From NCBI RefSeq assembly GCF_030063475.1, contig NZ_JASIRT010000025.1, forward strand, positions 1-64,000: 64,000 nucleotides of DNA, read 5' to 3'. A model generated the notes under the pieces. The model was not told the DNA's origin. It made no database searches and was given only the letters and a program-made list of their open reading frames with translations. Below, in pieces: positions 8,167-15,298 of this stretch; position 1 is the stretch's first letter, and every line of letters begins with the position of its first letter. Source of the stretch: Roseomonas sp. E05. Lineage in GTDB: Bacteria; Pseudomonadota; Alphaproteobacteria; Acetobacterales; Acetobacteraceae. The position numbers and the translations under genes were made by a program.

Positions 8167-9065
8167 TATTCTCCGCCACCCTCGCCCGCGCCGTCCGCCT
8201 TGGCGCGCCCGGCCTCGCGCAGCTGCTCCTCCATCTGGTCGAAGCTCGGCTGCAGCTTGGTGGGCACCACCTGCCGGCCGACCTCGACACAGATCTGCGG
8301 CGAAAGGTTCTCGAGGTAGCTGGTGATCACCGAGCGGGTGACATCCAGCATCCGCCGCTCCTCCTCGAAGATCGCCTTCAACCGGCTGGCCATCGGTCCG
8401 ACCAGTCCGTAGGAGAGAAAGACGCCGAGGAAGGTGCCGACCAGCGCCGAGCCGATCATGTGGCCGAGGATCTCCGGGCTCTCGCTGATCGCGCCCATCG
8501 CCTTGATGACGCCGAGCACGGCAGCGACGATGCCGAGCGCCGGGAAGGCGTCGGCCATGGTCTGGATTGCCTTGGCCGGTTTCAGATTCTCCGCGTGGCG
8601 CTTGTCGATGGTGGCTTCCATCATCTCGCCGATGCGGTGCGGATCCTTGTTGTTCAGCGTGACGGTGCGCAGCGTGTCGCAGATCATCGCACGCAGCGCC
8701 GGGTCCTGCATCAGGCGCGGGTAGCGGCTGAAGATCGCCGAGCTTTCCGGCTGCTCGATGTGCTTTTCGAGCTTTGCCGCGCCCTCCTTCTGATGGGTGC
8801 GCAGCAGCAGATAGAGCAGACAGAGCAGGTCGGAGAAGTCCTTGCGCTGCCAGCTCGAGCCCTTGAACACCTTGCCGAAGGCCTTCAGCGTCTTGGCGAG
8901 CAGCGCGCCGTCACCACCGATCAGCAGCGTCATGGCGCCGCTGCCGCCGATGATCAGCAGCTCTGGCCCGACGGCGCCGAGAATGACTCCCATCTTGCCG
9001 CCTGCAATCAGGTAGCCGCCGAAGACGGCAAGGAAAACTCCGAAGATTCCGGCGATCTGGATCAT
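8166..9065 (-). CDS. motA: Flagellar motor stator protein MotA
   Basis: MotA forms the ion channel of the stator with MotB. The product has 299 residues: transmembrane segments at the N-terminus (GIFGVFLAVFGGYLIAGG, PELLIIGGSGAMTLLIGG), a long cytoplasmic loop (LLCLLYLLLRTHQKEGAAKLEKHIE and a charged helix), then LKPAKAIQTMADAFPALGIVAAVLGVI and a fourth span (FLGVFLSYGLVGPMASRL). It is the first gene of the leftward operon. Its partner motB is far away at 20951. Two TGCGAAA-type elements precede it. Confidence 0.97.
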   Translation of the reverse strand: MIQIAGIFGVFLAVFGGYLIAGGKMGVILGAVGPELLIIGGSGAMTLLIGGDGALLAKTLKAFGKVFKGSSWQRKDFSDLLCLLYLLLRTHQKEGAAKLEKHIEQPESSAIFSRYPRLMQDPALRAMICDTLRTVTLNNKDPHRIGEMMEATIDKRHAENLKPAKAIQTMADAFPALGIVAAVLGVIKAMGAISESPEILGHMIGSALVGTFLGVFLSYGLVGPMASRLKAIFEEERRMLDVTRSVITSYLENLSPQICVEVGRQVVPTKLQPSFDQMEEQLREAGRAKADGAGEGGGE

Positions 9066-9158
9066 CGATTGGGACGGCCCCGCAGGTTGCGACGGTCGGC
9101 GCTGAAGCTCACCGATGCGTTGCTCTTATCATTTCGCATCTTGCTATGCTATGAGCAT

Positions 9159-9167
9159 TTTTCGCAA
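9159..9167 (-). promoter_or_regulatory. TGCGAAAAA element upstream of motA
   Basis: Exact copy about 93 bases before motA, followed by TGCTCATAGCATAGCAAGATG. A weaker copy (TGCGAAAT) follows at 9132-9139 on the same strand. The site lies in the gap shared with the divergent transglycosylase gene at 9188. Confidence 0.6.
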
Positions 9168-9187
9168 AAGCGCAGAAAGGCCCGACC

Positions 9188-10195
9188 ATGCCAACGCCCG
9201 TTGCTTTGCAGGCCGCCCTGGAGAAGAGCAGCCTGAACGCCGCCAGCACCGCCCACCCGCGCACCGAGACGCTCGGCCGCTACAAGGTGGACAGCGCCGT
9301 CACCGGTGCGCTGCGCAATGCCGCACAGGCGACCGGGGTGGATTTCGAGGTGCTGGCCGCCAAGGCCGCGATGGAGAGCGGCTTCCGCGCCGATGCGCAG
9401 GCCGGCACCTCCTCCGCCCGCGGCCTGTTCCAGTTCATCGACCAGACCTGGCTCGGCGTGGTGCAGGAGCACGGCGCCCAGCATGGCTTGGCCGAGGCGG
9501 CGGCGGCGATCACCCGCCAGGGCAGCCGGCTCACCGTCTCCGACCCGGCGCTGCGCGCCCGTATCCTGGCGTTGCGCGACGACCCGCAGATCGCCGCCCG
9601 GCTCGGTGCCGAGCATCTGAAGGACCTGACCGAGGCGCTGTCCTCCAATATCGGCCACCGGCCGGACGCGACCGAGCTGTATCTCGGTCACTTCCTCGGC
9701 CTGCGCGGCGCGAGCGAACTGCTGCAGAAGGCGGCTTCCGACCCGCAGATGGCGGCCAGCCAGGTGCTGCCCGACGCGGCGCGCGCCAATCCGGCGATCT
9801 TCCGTGGCAGCGACGGGGCGCCGCTCTCGGTGAAGCAGGTGATCGACAAGCTGCGCGACCGGGTGAACCAGACCTATGCGCAGCTCGGCCTGGAGGCGCC
9901 GAGCGGCCCGGTGACGATCGACCCCTCCGCCCTGGCGCAGGCGCCGAAATCGGGCGCGGCGATGGCCAGCAACGAGCCGTTCTGGTGGGGCAGCGGCGCG
10001 CCGGCACGGGTGGCGCATGCGCCCGAGCAGGCCATGCTCTCGACCCTCATGGAAGTGTTCACGCGCATGAACAAGGCCGGCGCGCAGCGCAGCGCCGGCG
10101 AGGACGCACGCGCCCTGCCGGCCGATGTGGTGGCGGCCATGCGCCAGAGCGGCGATGCGGCGGCCGAGGCGCGCAAGGCCTACGGCGCCGGTTGA
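9188..10195 (+). CDS. Flagellar-type lytic transglycosylase (SLT domain; muramidase half of a split FlgJ)
   Basis: This encodes 335 residues. After about 40 residues without an obvious signal peptide comes a transglycosylase domain: AAKAAMESGFRADAQAG with the presumed catalytic Glu63, then SARGLFQFIDQTW. The tail is long and polar and contains the SVKQVIDKLRDRVNQTYAQL helix. Such proteins cut peptidoglycan so the rod can pass. The separate gene at 36154 encodes only the FlgJ rod-binding domain, so the two functions that are fused in enteric FlgJ look divided here. It is divergent from motA and shares its upstream region. Confidence 0.8.
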   Translation: MPTPVALQAALEKSSLNAASTAHPRTETLGRYKVDSAVTGALRNAAQATGVDFEVLAAKAAMESGFRADAQAGTSSARGLFQFIDQTWLGVVQEHGAQHGLAEAAAAITRQGSRLTVSDPALRARILALRDDPQIAARLGAEHLKDLTEALSSNIGHRPDATELYLGHFLGLRGASELLQKAASDPQMAASQVLPDAARANPAIFRGSDGAPLSVKQVIDKLRDRVNQTYAQLGLEAPSGPVTIDPSALAQAPKSGAAMASNEPFWWGSGAPARVAHAPEQAMLSTLMEVFTRMNKAGAQRSAGEDARALPADVVAAMRQSGDAAAEARKAYGAG

Positions 10196-10210
10196 AGCAT
10201 CCTGTCCACC

Positions 10211-10237
10211 GCGCGCCCGCTTCTCCAGCGGGCGCGC
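10211..10237 (+). terminator. GC hairpin after the transglycosylase gene
   Basis: Stem GCGCGCCCGC / GCGGGCGCGC (10 bp), loop TTCTCCA, 15 bases past the stop codon. There is no T tract, so termination is inferred from position only. Confidence 0.45.
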
Positions 10238-10250
10238 AGGCCCGCCGGTG

Positions 10251-10553
10251 TCAGGCCCGGAGTGCCGTGACCATGACAGGCGCCGGCTGCTCCGCCCGGC
10301 GCCGGCGGCCCTCGCGCCGCACATCGGCGCCATGCACGTGCCCCGCCGCATAGCAATGGCGCATCGCCGCCAGCAGGACATCGGGCAACGGCATCTCCTG
10401 CATTCCCGGCAGGCTGGCCGCGCCGGTGATGTCGCGATGCTGCCCCTGCAGGCCATCCCGCCGGCCCAGCGTTACGGCGCGCTGCAGCAGCGCTTCGGCG
10501 AGGCCCTCCCAGTCCAGGGCGGGGGAGAAGAGCGCGAATCCGTTATCGGGCAT
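10251..10553 (-). CDS. Unknown 100-residue protein under TGCGAAAAA control
   Basis: This encodes 100 residues and is not recognised. The N-terminal half is mildly acidic (LDWEGLAEALLQRAVTLG) and the C-terminus is basic (RREGRRRRAEQ). There is no signal peptide or membrane segment. The reason to believe it is real is its upstream region: two exact TGCGAAAAA elements, 62 and 86 bases before the ATG, point at it. Part of that control region is the 3' end of the next gene upstream. A small flagellar accessory or regulatory protein is possible. Confidence 0.5.
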   Translation of the reverse strand: MPDNGFALFSPALDWEGLAEALLQRAVTLGRRDGLQGQHRDITGAASLPGMQEMPLPDVLLAAMRHCYAAGHVHGADVRREGRRRRAEQPAPVMVTALRA

Positions 10554-10614
10554 GGGGGAGTTCCGGGAGGGTGGGGCGACGGCGCAGGAACCGGCGGTTC
10601 AGCGACATACTGTC

Positions 10615-10623
10615 TTTTTCGCA
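10615..10623 (-). promoter_or_regulatory. TGCGAAAAA element (proximal of two)
   Basis: Exact copy 62 bases upstream of the gene starting at 10553, followed by GACAGTATGTC. It is paired with another exact copy 24 bases further upstream. Confidence 0.55.
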
Positions 10624-10631
10624 GCCATGTA

Positions 10632-11192
10632 TCAAGAATTTTTCGCACAGCCTTGTAATGCCACGCGCGGCGCAGCCCTGGGGCCGCTCCAGTCCCGCAC
10701 CAGAAGGTCGAAACGATGTAGCGGGATGTCCAGCACAGCGCCCTCCACCGTCACCCGAAGTGTATCCTCCGTCCGCTCATGCTCGCTGCTCACCCATCCG
10801 TGGCGGCCGTCCGCCAAAGTGAGCTGCGCGCCACGGAAGCCGAAGCGGACCGCGCCCGCATCCAGCCGCGGCAGGTGCCGCAGGCGCTCGCTGCAGCCTG
10901 GCGCGGGCACGGCCCGAGCGCACAGAGGCAAGGTGGCACGTCCTCCTGCGATGCGGCCAAGGCTGCTGGCCGGAACATAGGCCCGGCGCAGGCTCATGCG
11001 TGCGGCTGGATCGGCCGCGGCCGCCAACTGCTCTGCCAGCCCGATGAAGGCCACCGCCCCATCCCGGCGAAGGGCCGGCAGGCGGCGCAGCAGCATCAAA
11101 GGCACGGCTATCCAGGCGCCGGCGCCGGGTGCAGCGGGGTCGAACAGCAAGGGGAGGGCTGCAACCGTCAGGCTGGAGCGAAGAGGCTTCAT
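10632..11192 (-). CDS. Unknown exported or membrane-anchored protein
   Basis: This encodes 186 residues from the ATG at 11192. A hydrophobic N-terminal region (SLTVAALPLLFDPAAPGAGAWIAVPLMLL) could be a signal anchor. The remainder has beta-rich stretches (VRFGFRGAQLTLADGRHGWV, TLRVTVEGAVLDIPLHRFDLLV). I do not recognise a family. It lies divergently from the gene at 11321 with a TGCGAAAAA element between them, and its 3' end carries the element serving the next gene. Confidence 0.55.
   Translation of the reverse strand: MKPLRSSLTVAALPLLFDPAAPGAGAWIAVPLMLLRRLPALRRDGAVAFIGLAEQLAAAADPAARMSLRRAYVPASSLGRIAGGRATLPLCARAVPAPGCSERLRHLPRLDAGAVRFGFRGAQLTLADGRHGWVSSEHERTEDTLRVTVEGAVLDIPLHRFDLLVRDWSGPRAAPRVALQGCAKNS
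10639..10647 (-). promoter_or_regulatory. TGCGAAAAA element (distal of two), overlapping a stop codon
   Basis: Exact copy followed by TTCTTGATACATGG. The last codons and TGA stop of the gene at 10632-11192 are built from this element, so the coding end and the control site overlap. Confidence 0.55.
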
Positions 11193-11256
11193 CCGGCAAA
11201 AATCGCATGGGATCGGCCTGAGTGGAACAAGGGTCCGTGCCGCTGCGGGGAAGGTT

Positions 11257-11265
11257 TGCGAAAAA
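11257..11265 (+). promoter_or_regulatory. TGCGAAAAA element upstream of the gene at 11321
   Basis: Exact copy 64 bases before the ATG at 11321, followed by TTTTCGAATTTATGCGATGCC. TTGCGA and a possible -10 about 17 bases on would fit a sigma-70-like spacing. Confidence 0.55.
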
Positions 11266-11320
11266 TTTTCGAATTTATGCGATGCCTGCACCCTGGTCCG
11301 GTTCCCGCGGAGAAGTCGCC

Positions 11321-11992
11321 ATGCCGCAGCCCCTTTCTCTCATCAGGCCGCTCCCGGCGGCCGCTCTCCTCGGAATGGCAGGACTGGGCGTCAGCCTGGA
11401 CGCCGTGCCCGGGCTCCCAGCGCCGGGCTGGCACAGCTTCGCGGCGCTGGCGGCGGGTGCCGCCGCCGCTGCCTGGCTTGGCTGGCGCGACCGCGCGATG
11501 CGGCGCCGCTTCGCCGCGCTGCGGCTGCGGGTTGAGCCGCAGCCGATGGGCCCCCAGACCCTGGAAGGTGTGGTGCGCTTTGCCAGCACGGCTCCGCTGG
11601 CCTGGTGCGCCCGGCATGGCGAATGGTGCCTGGATCTGGCCCGCACGGACGCTGCCGACTTGCCCTGGCAGCTGGACCTGCGCCGTTCCAGCCCGTCGGA
11701 CACGCCCATGCGGCTGGCCCAGGCTGCCACGCTGGATGCCGTGCTCACCCTGTCGCGGCGGCTGTTCGTGGGACAGACCGTCTCCCGCAGCGGCGATCCT
11801 GCCCTGCAGGAAGTGGCCGGGCTGCTGGACTGTGATCTGGAATTCGTGCTGCCCGCGCCGCAGGGGCGGATCACCGCTCTGGCCGAAGGGGGCTATGCCC
11901 TGCACGACGCCAGCGGCAGCCGCGCCCTCTGTGCCATGGCGGCGGATGCGCTGCTGGGCGAGGCAAGCCGGATCCGCTCCGGCGAGGCCTGA
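11321..11992 (+). CDS. Unknown membrane protein under TGCGAAAAA control
   Basis: This encodes 223 residues from the ATG at 11321; longer in-frame starts would run back through the promoter element. Two hydrophobic spans lie at about residues 8-30 and 38-50 (LAAGAAAAAWLGW), followed by basic residues and a cytoplasmic domain with LEGVVRFASTAPLAWCA and LTLSRRLFVGQTVSRSGD. There is no recognisable family. The element 64 bases upstream links it to the flagellar genes. Its neighbour on the other strand is also an unknown membrane-type protein. Confidence 0.6.
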   Translation: MPQPLSLIRPLPAAALLGMAGLGVSLDAVPGLPAPGWHSFAALAAGAAAAAWLGWRDRAMRRRFAALRLRVEPQPMGPQTLEGVVRFASTAPLAWCARHGEWCLDLARTDAADLPWQLDLRRSSPSDTPMRLAQAATLDAVLTLSRRLFVGQTVSRSGDPALQEVAGLLDCDLEFVLPAPQGRITALAEGGYALHDASGSRALCAMAADALLGEASRIRSGEA

Positions 11993-12103
11993 GCCGCGGG
12001 AAAGCCTGGCGGAGTTCCCCCGAAGTCTTCCTGTCCTCTTCTGCTGGCAGGCGTGCTGTCGTTCGAGGCGCCTCGCCCAGCTGACAAAAAGAAGATGGAA
12101 AAT

Positions 12104-12127
12104 TCGGGAGGAATTCCTTCCTCCCGA
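12104..12127 (-). terminator. Terminator of the fliL-fliM-motE operon
   Basis: Ten-bp perfect stem TCGGGAGGAA / TTCCTCCCGA with loop TTCC, 19 bases past the stop codon. On the minus strand it is followed by TTTTCCATCTTCTTTTTGTC, a T-rich run. It has the same design as the hairpin at 2756. Confidence 0.7.
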
Positions 12128-12145
12128 TCATCGGCTGGCCAGCCT

Positions 12146-12847
12146 TCAGGGCGTCGGGCCGCGGAAGGCTTCCCGGCGTCCGGCGATCTCCTGTGTCACC
12201 GCGAGTGCGGCCGGCGGCTCCATCTGCGCCAGGATCGGGCCGGCCTGCCGGTCGGGGATCTTCAGCAGGATCACCGCGGCGCGCGGCGCCTCCAGCCGCT
12301 CCAGCACCTTGGCGGCCTGCTGCGGCCGCATGTTCACGTAGAGCGCGACCAGCGCATCGATGTCGCCCTCGGCGGCCGTGCTCTCGCGCGCCACCATCTG
12401 CTCGATCTCCTGGCGCAAGCGCGTCAGCTCGGTGATCTGCGCGCGCGCCATCTCCTCTGCCGCCTGGAGGCGGGCCTCGCGCGCCTCCAGGTCGCGCTGG
12501 CGCTGATCGATCTCGGACTGCCGGCGGGAGACTTCCATCAGCAGCCGGCTGTCACCCGGACGTTCCTCGCCCAGCGGGTTGGGGCGCACCGCGCCGGCCA
12601 GGACCGGCGAGATGGTGGGCCGGGCGACCACGCCCTCGCGCAGCGCCACGGGCGGTGGGGCGGAAGGAGCTTCCCGTGCCTGCAGCAGCGTGGCGCCGAA
12701 GCGCGGCAGCGTGAAGCCGCTCTCCGTCAGGCTGGCGATGCGGCCAGGCAGCAGGGCGGCCAGGCTGAGCGCCATCAGCGGCAGCCCGGCGAGCGATCGC
12801 AGGGTCCTGCGCGGGAGGGAGGGGCTGAAAGCGGGCGCGCGGGTCAT
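12146..12847 (-). CDS. MotE-like protein (MgtE N-terminal-like domain)
   Basis: This encodes 233 residues. A single N-terminal hydrophobic segment (LAGLPLMALSLAALLPG) anchors it. A coiled coil spans about residues 100-155 (RRQSEIDQRQRDLEAREARLQAAEEMARAQITEL), followed by a helical domain with LVALYVNMRPQQAAKVLERL and AAVILLKIPDRQAGPILAQM. That arrangement is typical of MotE, the periplasmic chaperone for the stator component MotC, and of related flagellar proteins. It is the last gene of the fliL-fliM operon. Confidence 0.75.
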   Translation of the reverse strand: MTRAPAFSPSLPRRTLRSLAGLPLMALSLAALLPGRIASLTESGFTLPRFGATLLQAREAPSAPPPVALREGVVARPTISPVLAGAVRPNPLGEERPGDSRLLMEVSRRQSEIDQRQRDLEAREARLQAAEEMARAQITELTRLRQEIEQMVARESTAAEGDIDALVALYVNMRPQQAAKVLERLEAPRAAVILLKIPDRQAGPILAQMEPPAALAVTQEIAGRREAFRGPTP

Positions 12848-12852
12848 GAGGC

Positions 12853-13449
12853 TCAATCCAGCTTCACGCGAATGGTGCGCGGCCCGGGCGCCGGGGCTGC
12901 CGGGCCGGCGAACAGCAACTCCGCTGCCAGCATGCTGCGCAGGGAGGGCTCCTCCGCCATCACGGGCGCCTGTTCCTCCGGCTCGGCCGGAAGGGTCAGC
13001 AGCGGCGGCGAGAGCGCAAGGGAGGGTTCGGGCAGGGCGGGTGCGGGCCGGCCGGCCAGGCGCTCGGCCAGGCCCAGCGGCTCCACCAGCTCGCGTGGCG
13101 GCGCGGCGGCGCGAGCGCTCTGCAGCTTGCGGTTCTGCCGCAGCGCCTGGTCCAGCCGGGTGGCCACCTCCTCGGCCTGGCGCGAGGCGGTGGAGAGCTC
13201 CTGCACCAGCCGGCGGCAGGCGCCGAGCTTGCTGTCCACCTCGCCGATGCCGTCGCGCACCTTCTGCACGATGCCGCCGGCCGAGTTGTCGAGCCGGCGC
13301 GAGGCCTCGTCCAGTTGCCCGACCACGTCGCCGGCGCTCTCCAGCGCCGCGCGCAGCCGGCCCATCCGGCGGTAGAGCAGCCCGATCCATCCGGCCTGGG
13401 CAACCAGGGCCGCCAGGGCGGAAGCGTCGAGGATCTGTGTCAGCGTCAT
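12853..13449 (-). CDS. DUF6468 flagellar-cluster protein
   Basis: This encodes 198 residues. An N-terminal hydrophobic segment (LAALVAQAGWIGLLYRRMGRL) is followed by a long amphipathic coiled coil (VGQLDEASRRLDNSAGG through VATRLDQALRQNRKLQ) and a Pro/Ala-rich tail. Proteins of this design sit between fliM and motE in many alphaproteobacterial flagellar clusters and are grouped as DUF6468; I identify it from memory of that context. A membrane-anchored role at the flagellar base is inferred. Five bases separate it from the next gene. Confidence 0.7.
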   Translation of the reverse strand: MTLTQILDASALAALVAQAGWIGLLYRRMGRLRAALESAGDVVGQLDEASRRLDNSAGGIVQKVRDGIGEVDSKLGACRRLVQELSTASRQAEEVATRLDQALRQNRKLQSARAAAPPRELVEPLGLAERLAGRPAPALPEPSLALSPPLLTLPAEPEEQAPVMAEEPSLRSMLAAELLFAGPAAPAPGPRTIRVKLD

Positions 13450-13459
13450 GGGATTTTCC

Positions 13460-14524
13460 TCAGGCGTCCTGGCTGGGCGCGTTGCCCGGCCAGCTTCTGT
13501 CGATCACGCACTCCTCCACGCGCAGCACCACGCGCTCGTCCTTGCTGGCGATCGCCGCGCGGCAGACCATCAGCCCCTGGCAGAACACCTCGATCGGATC
13601 CCCCTGCCGCCGGTCGAGCACGAAGATCGAGCCGGGCTGCCAGGCGGCGACCTCCGAGAAGGGCAGGACGCGCCGCTCGATGACCGCGGTCAGCTCGACG
13701 CCCGCGCGTGGCAGTTCCTCGGCGAGATGGTTGCGCCAGATGGTGTCGCCGCCCTGCTTCTTGCCGAGCACCTCCTGGCTCAGCAGGTCGCGCACCGGCT
13801 CGATCGAGGCATAGGGCAGCAGGAAATCGACGTAGCCGCCACGGCCCTCCATGGTGATCTCGGCGCGGAAGGTCAGCGCGGCGGCGGTCGGTTTGGTGAT
13901 CATCGCGTAGCCCGGCGTGATCTCGAAGCGCTCCAGCCGGAACTCGGCAGGTGAGACGGATTCGAACGCCTTGCTCAGATCCTGCGTGATGATCGAGACG
14001 AACTTCTCGACGAAGGTTCGCTCGATCGGCGTATAGGGCCGGCCCTCGATGGGCTGCAGCGCGTTGCGCCGGCCGCCGAGCAGGATGTCAACGATCGAGC
14101 CGATCAGCCGCGAATCGAGCGCGGCAAGGCAATAGCCATCCCATTCCTCGATGCGGATGACGCCGATCATCGCCGGCAGGGTGATGGTGTCGAGGAAGGC
14201 GCCGACGCGCACCGGCCTGATGCGGTCGATGACGACATCGGCATTGTCGGCGGTGAACTTGCGGCTGGAGGTGGTCATCAGCCGCGCCAGGCGGTCCACC
14301 ACGATCTCCAGCATCGGCAGCCGCTCGTAGCGCACCGCGCCGCCGACCAGCGCCTCCAGCCCGCGCCGCGGCCCTTCGTCGGCCGCAGGCTCCGGCCCGC
14401 CGAACAGGTCGTCGATGTCGCCCTGGCCCATGGCGACGCCGGCGGTGCCCCAATCGGCCATGGCATCGGCCATGGCGTCGGCCGCCGGGTCCTGTTCGCC
14501 GCCGCTCTCGTTCGTCTCGCTCAT
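13460..14524 (-). CDS. fliM: Flagellar motor switch protein FliM
   Basis: FliM forms the middle of the C ring and binds phospho-CheY. The 354-residue product has the FliM core (LEALVGGAVRYERLPMLEIVVDRLARLM, GYCLAALDSRLIGSIVDILLGG) and a C-terminal SpoA domain (ELTAVIERRVLPFSEVAAWQPGSI). The usual N-terminal CheY-binding peptide is not at residue 1. A similar motif (MGQGDIDDLFGG) occurs near residues 32-43 after an acidic, Ala-rich lead. It lies 3 bases after fliL. Confidence 0.95.
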   Translation of the reverse strand: MSETNESGGEQDPAADAMADAMADWGTAGVAMGQGDIDDLFGGPEPAADEGPRRGLEALVGGAVRYERLPMLEIVVDRLARLMTTSSRKFTADNADVVIDRIRPVRVGAFLDTITLPAMIGVIRIEEWDGYCLAALDSRLIGSIVDILLGGRRNALQPIEGRPYTPIERTFVEKFVSIITQDLSKAFESVSPAEFRLERFEITPGYAMITKPTAAALTFRAEITMEGRGGYVDFLLPYASIEPVRDLLSQEVLGKKQGGDTIWRNHLAEELPRAGVELTAVIERRVLPFSEVAAWQPGSIFVLDRRQGDPIEVFCQGLMVCRAAIASKDERVVLRVEECVIDRSWPGNAPSQDA

Positions 14525-14527
14525 GAT

Positions 14528-15061
14528 TCAGGCCACCACGAAGCCGGTGATCAGCACGTCGCGCACGCGGCCCGGCCCGAGCACCAGATCGAGCCGCCGG
14601 TGCAGGTCGCCGCGCAGCCGGTCCATGGCCAGCGCGCCTTCCATCTCGCTGTCGCGCAGGGTGCGCAGGTACAGCACCAGGCTGTCGTAGATGCGGGGGC
14701 TGAGCAGGTCGGCCTGCACCAGGGCGGGGTCGCCGTTGACCTCGACGGCGAGCTTCAGCCGCAGTTGCCGCGGGCGGCCGCCATTCGGCAGGGAGAGGGT
14801 CATCTCCGGGAACTCGACGAAGCTGGGCTTGCCTGACGGCGGCAGGGCGACGGCCGTGGCGCTCTCCTCCGGCGCGGCATCCAGGCCGGCCAGATGGCGC
14901 ACGGCGTCCGCCGCGCCAGGGACGAGGAGCCAGACGCCCACCGCACCGCCGCCGAGCAGCAGGGGCAGCAGCAGCAGGATCAGCAGCAGGCGGCGTTTGC
15001 CGCCTTTGCGTCCCGGCTTTTCAGGATTTTTCGCGGACTTCTCCGCGGGGGGTGAGGCCAT
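14528..15061 (-). CDS. fliL: Flagellar basal body protein FliL
   Basis: FliL is an inner-membrane protein that surrounds and supports the stator. From the ATG at 15061 it has 177 residues: a basic N-terminus (PEKPGRKGGKRR), one membrane span (LLLILLLLPLLLGGGAVGVWLL), and a periplasmic FliL domain ending DLHRRLDLVLGPGRVRDVLITGFVVA. Longer in-frame starts upstream would include a TGCGAAAAAT-like element, so I prefer 15061. A second fliL-type gene is at 49140. Confidence 0.92.
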   Translation of the reverse strand: MASPPAEKSAKNPEKPGRKGGKRRLLLILLLLPLLLGGGAVGVWLLVPGAADAVRHLAGLDAAPEESATAVALPPSGKPSFVEFPEMTLSLPNGGRPRQLRLKLAVEVNGDPALVQADLLSPRIYDSLVLYLRTLRDSEMEGALAMDRLRGDLHRRLDLVLGPGRVRDVLITGFVVA

Positions 15062-15086
15062 GGCAGCGGTTCTCCCGGCGATAGCG

Positions 15087-15096
15087 ATTTTTCGCG
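15087..15096 (-). promoter_or_regulatory. CGCGAAAAAT variant upstream of fliL
   Basis: One mismatch from the common element. It lies about 30 bases before the fliL ATG and is followed by CGCTATCGCC. It would serve fliL-fliM-DUF6468-motE. The shorter distance to the start than at other sites lowers confidence. Confidence 0.4.
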
Positions 15097-15152
15097 CGAC
15101 AAGCGGAGTGGGCGAAGGTATAAACCGACGCGTCTTCGCATGCCATGCTAAA

Positions 15153-15172
15153 AACATCCATTCGAGGATGTT
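15153..15172. promoter_or_regulatory. Inverted repeat in the fliL-fliF divergent region
   Basis: AACATCC and GGATGTT are separated by ATTCGA, and the right arm runs into TTCGCAT. It is a possible operator between the divergent fliL and fliF operons. No binding protein is known to me. Confidence 0.35.
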
Positions 15173-15298
15173 CGCATAGGATGGCGGGCGAGTGGGAACG
15201 GGGGTCTGGGTGCCACGCCCGGCTGTTCCTGCGCATCAGCCAAGGATGCGCCGGAAGGCCGGTTGGGGCACGCGCCAGCATGAGGCGATAGAAGGTCG

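Noticed and set aside
15026-15035. CGCGAAAAAT inside the start of fliL
   Set aside because: It falls in codons for Ser-Ala-Lys-Asn downstream of the start and cannot be the promoter of fliL; counted as chance in coding sequence.
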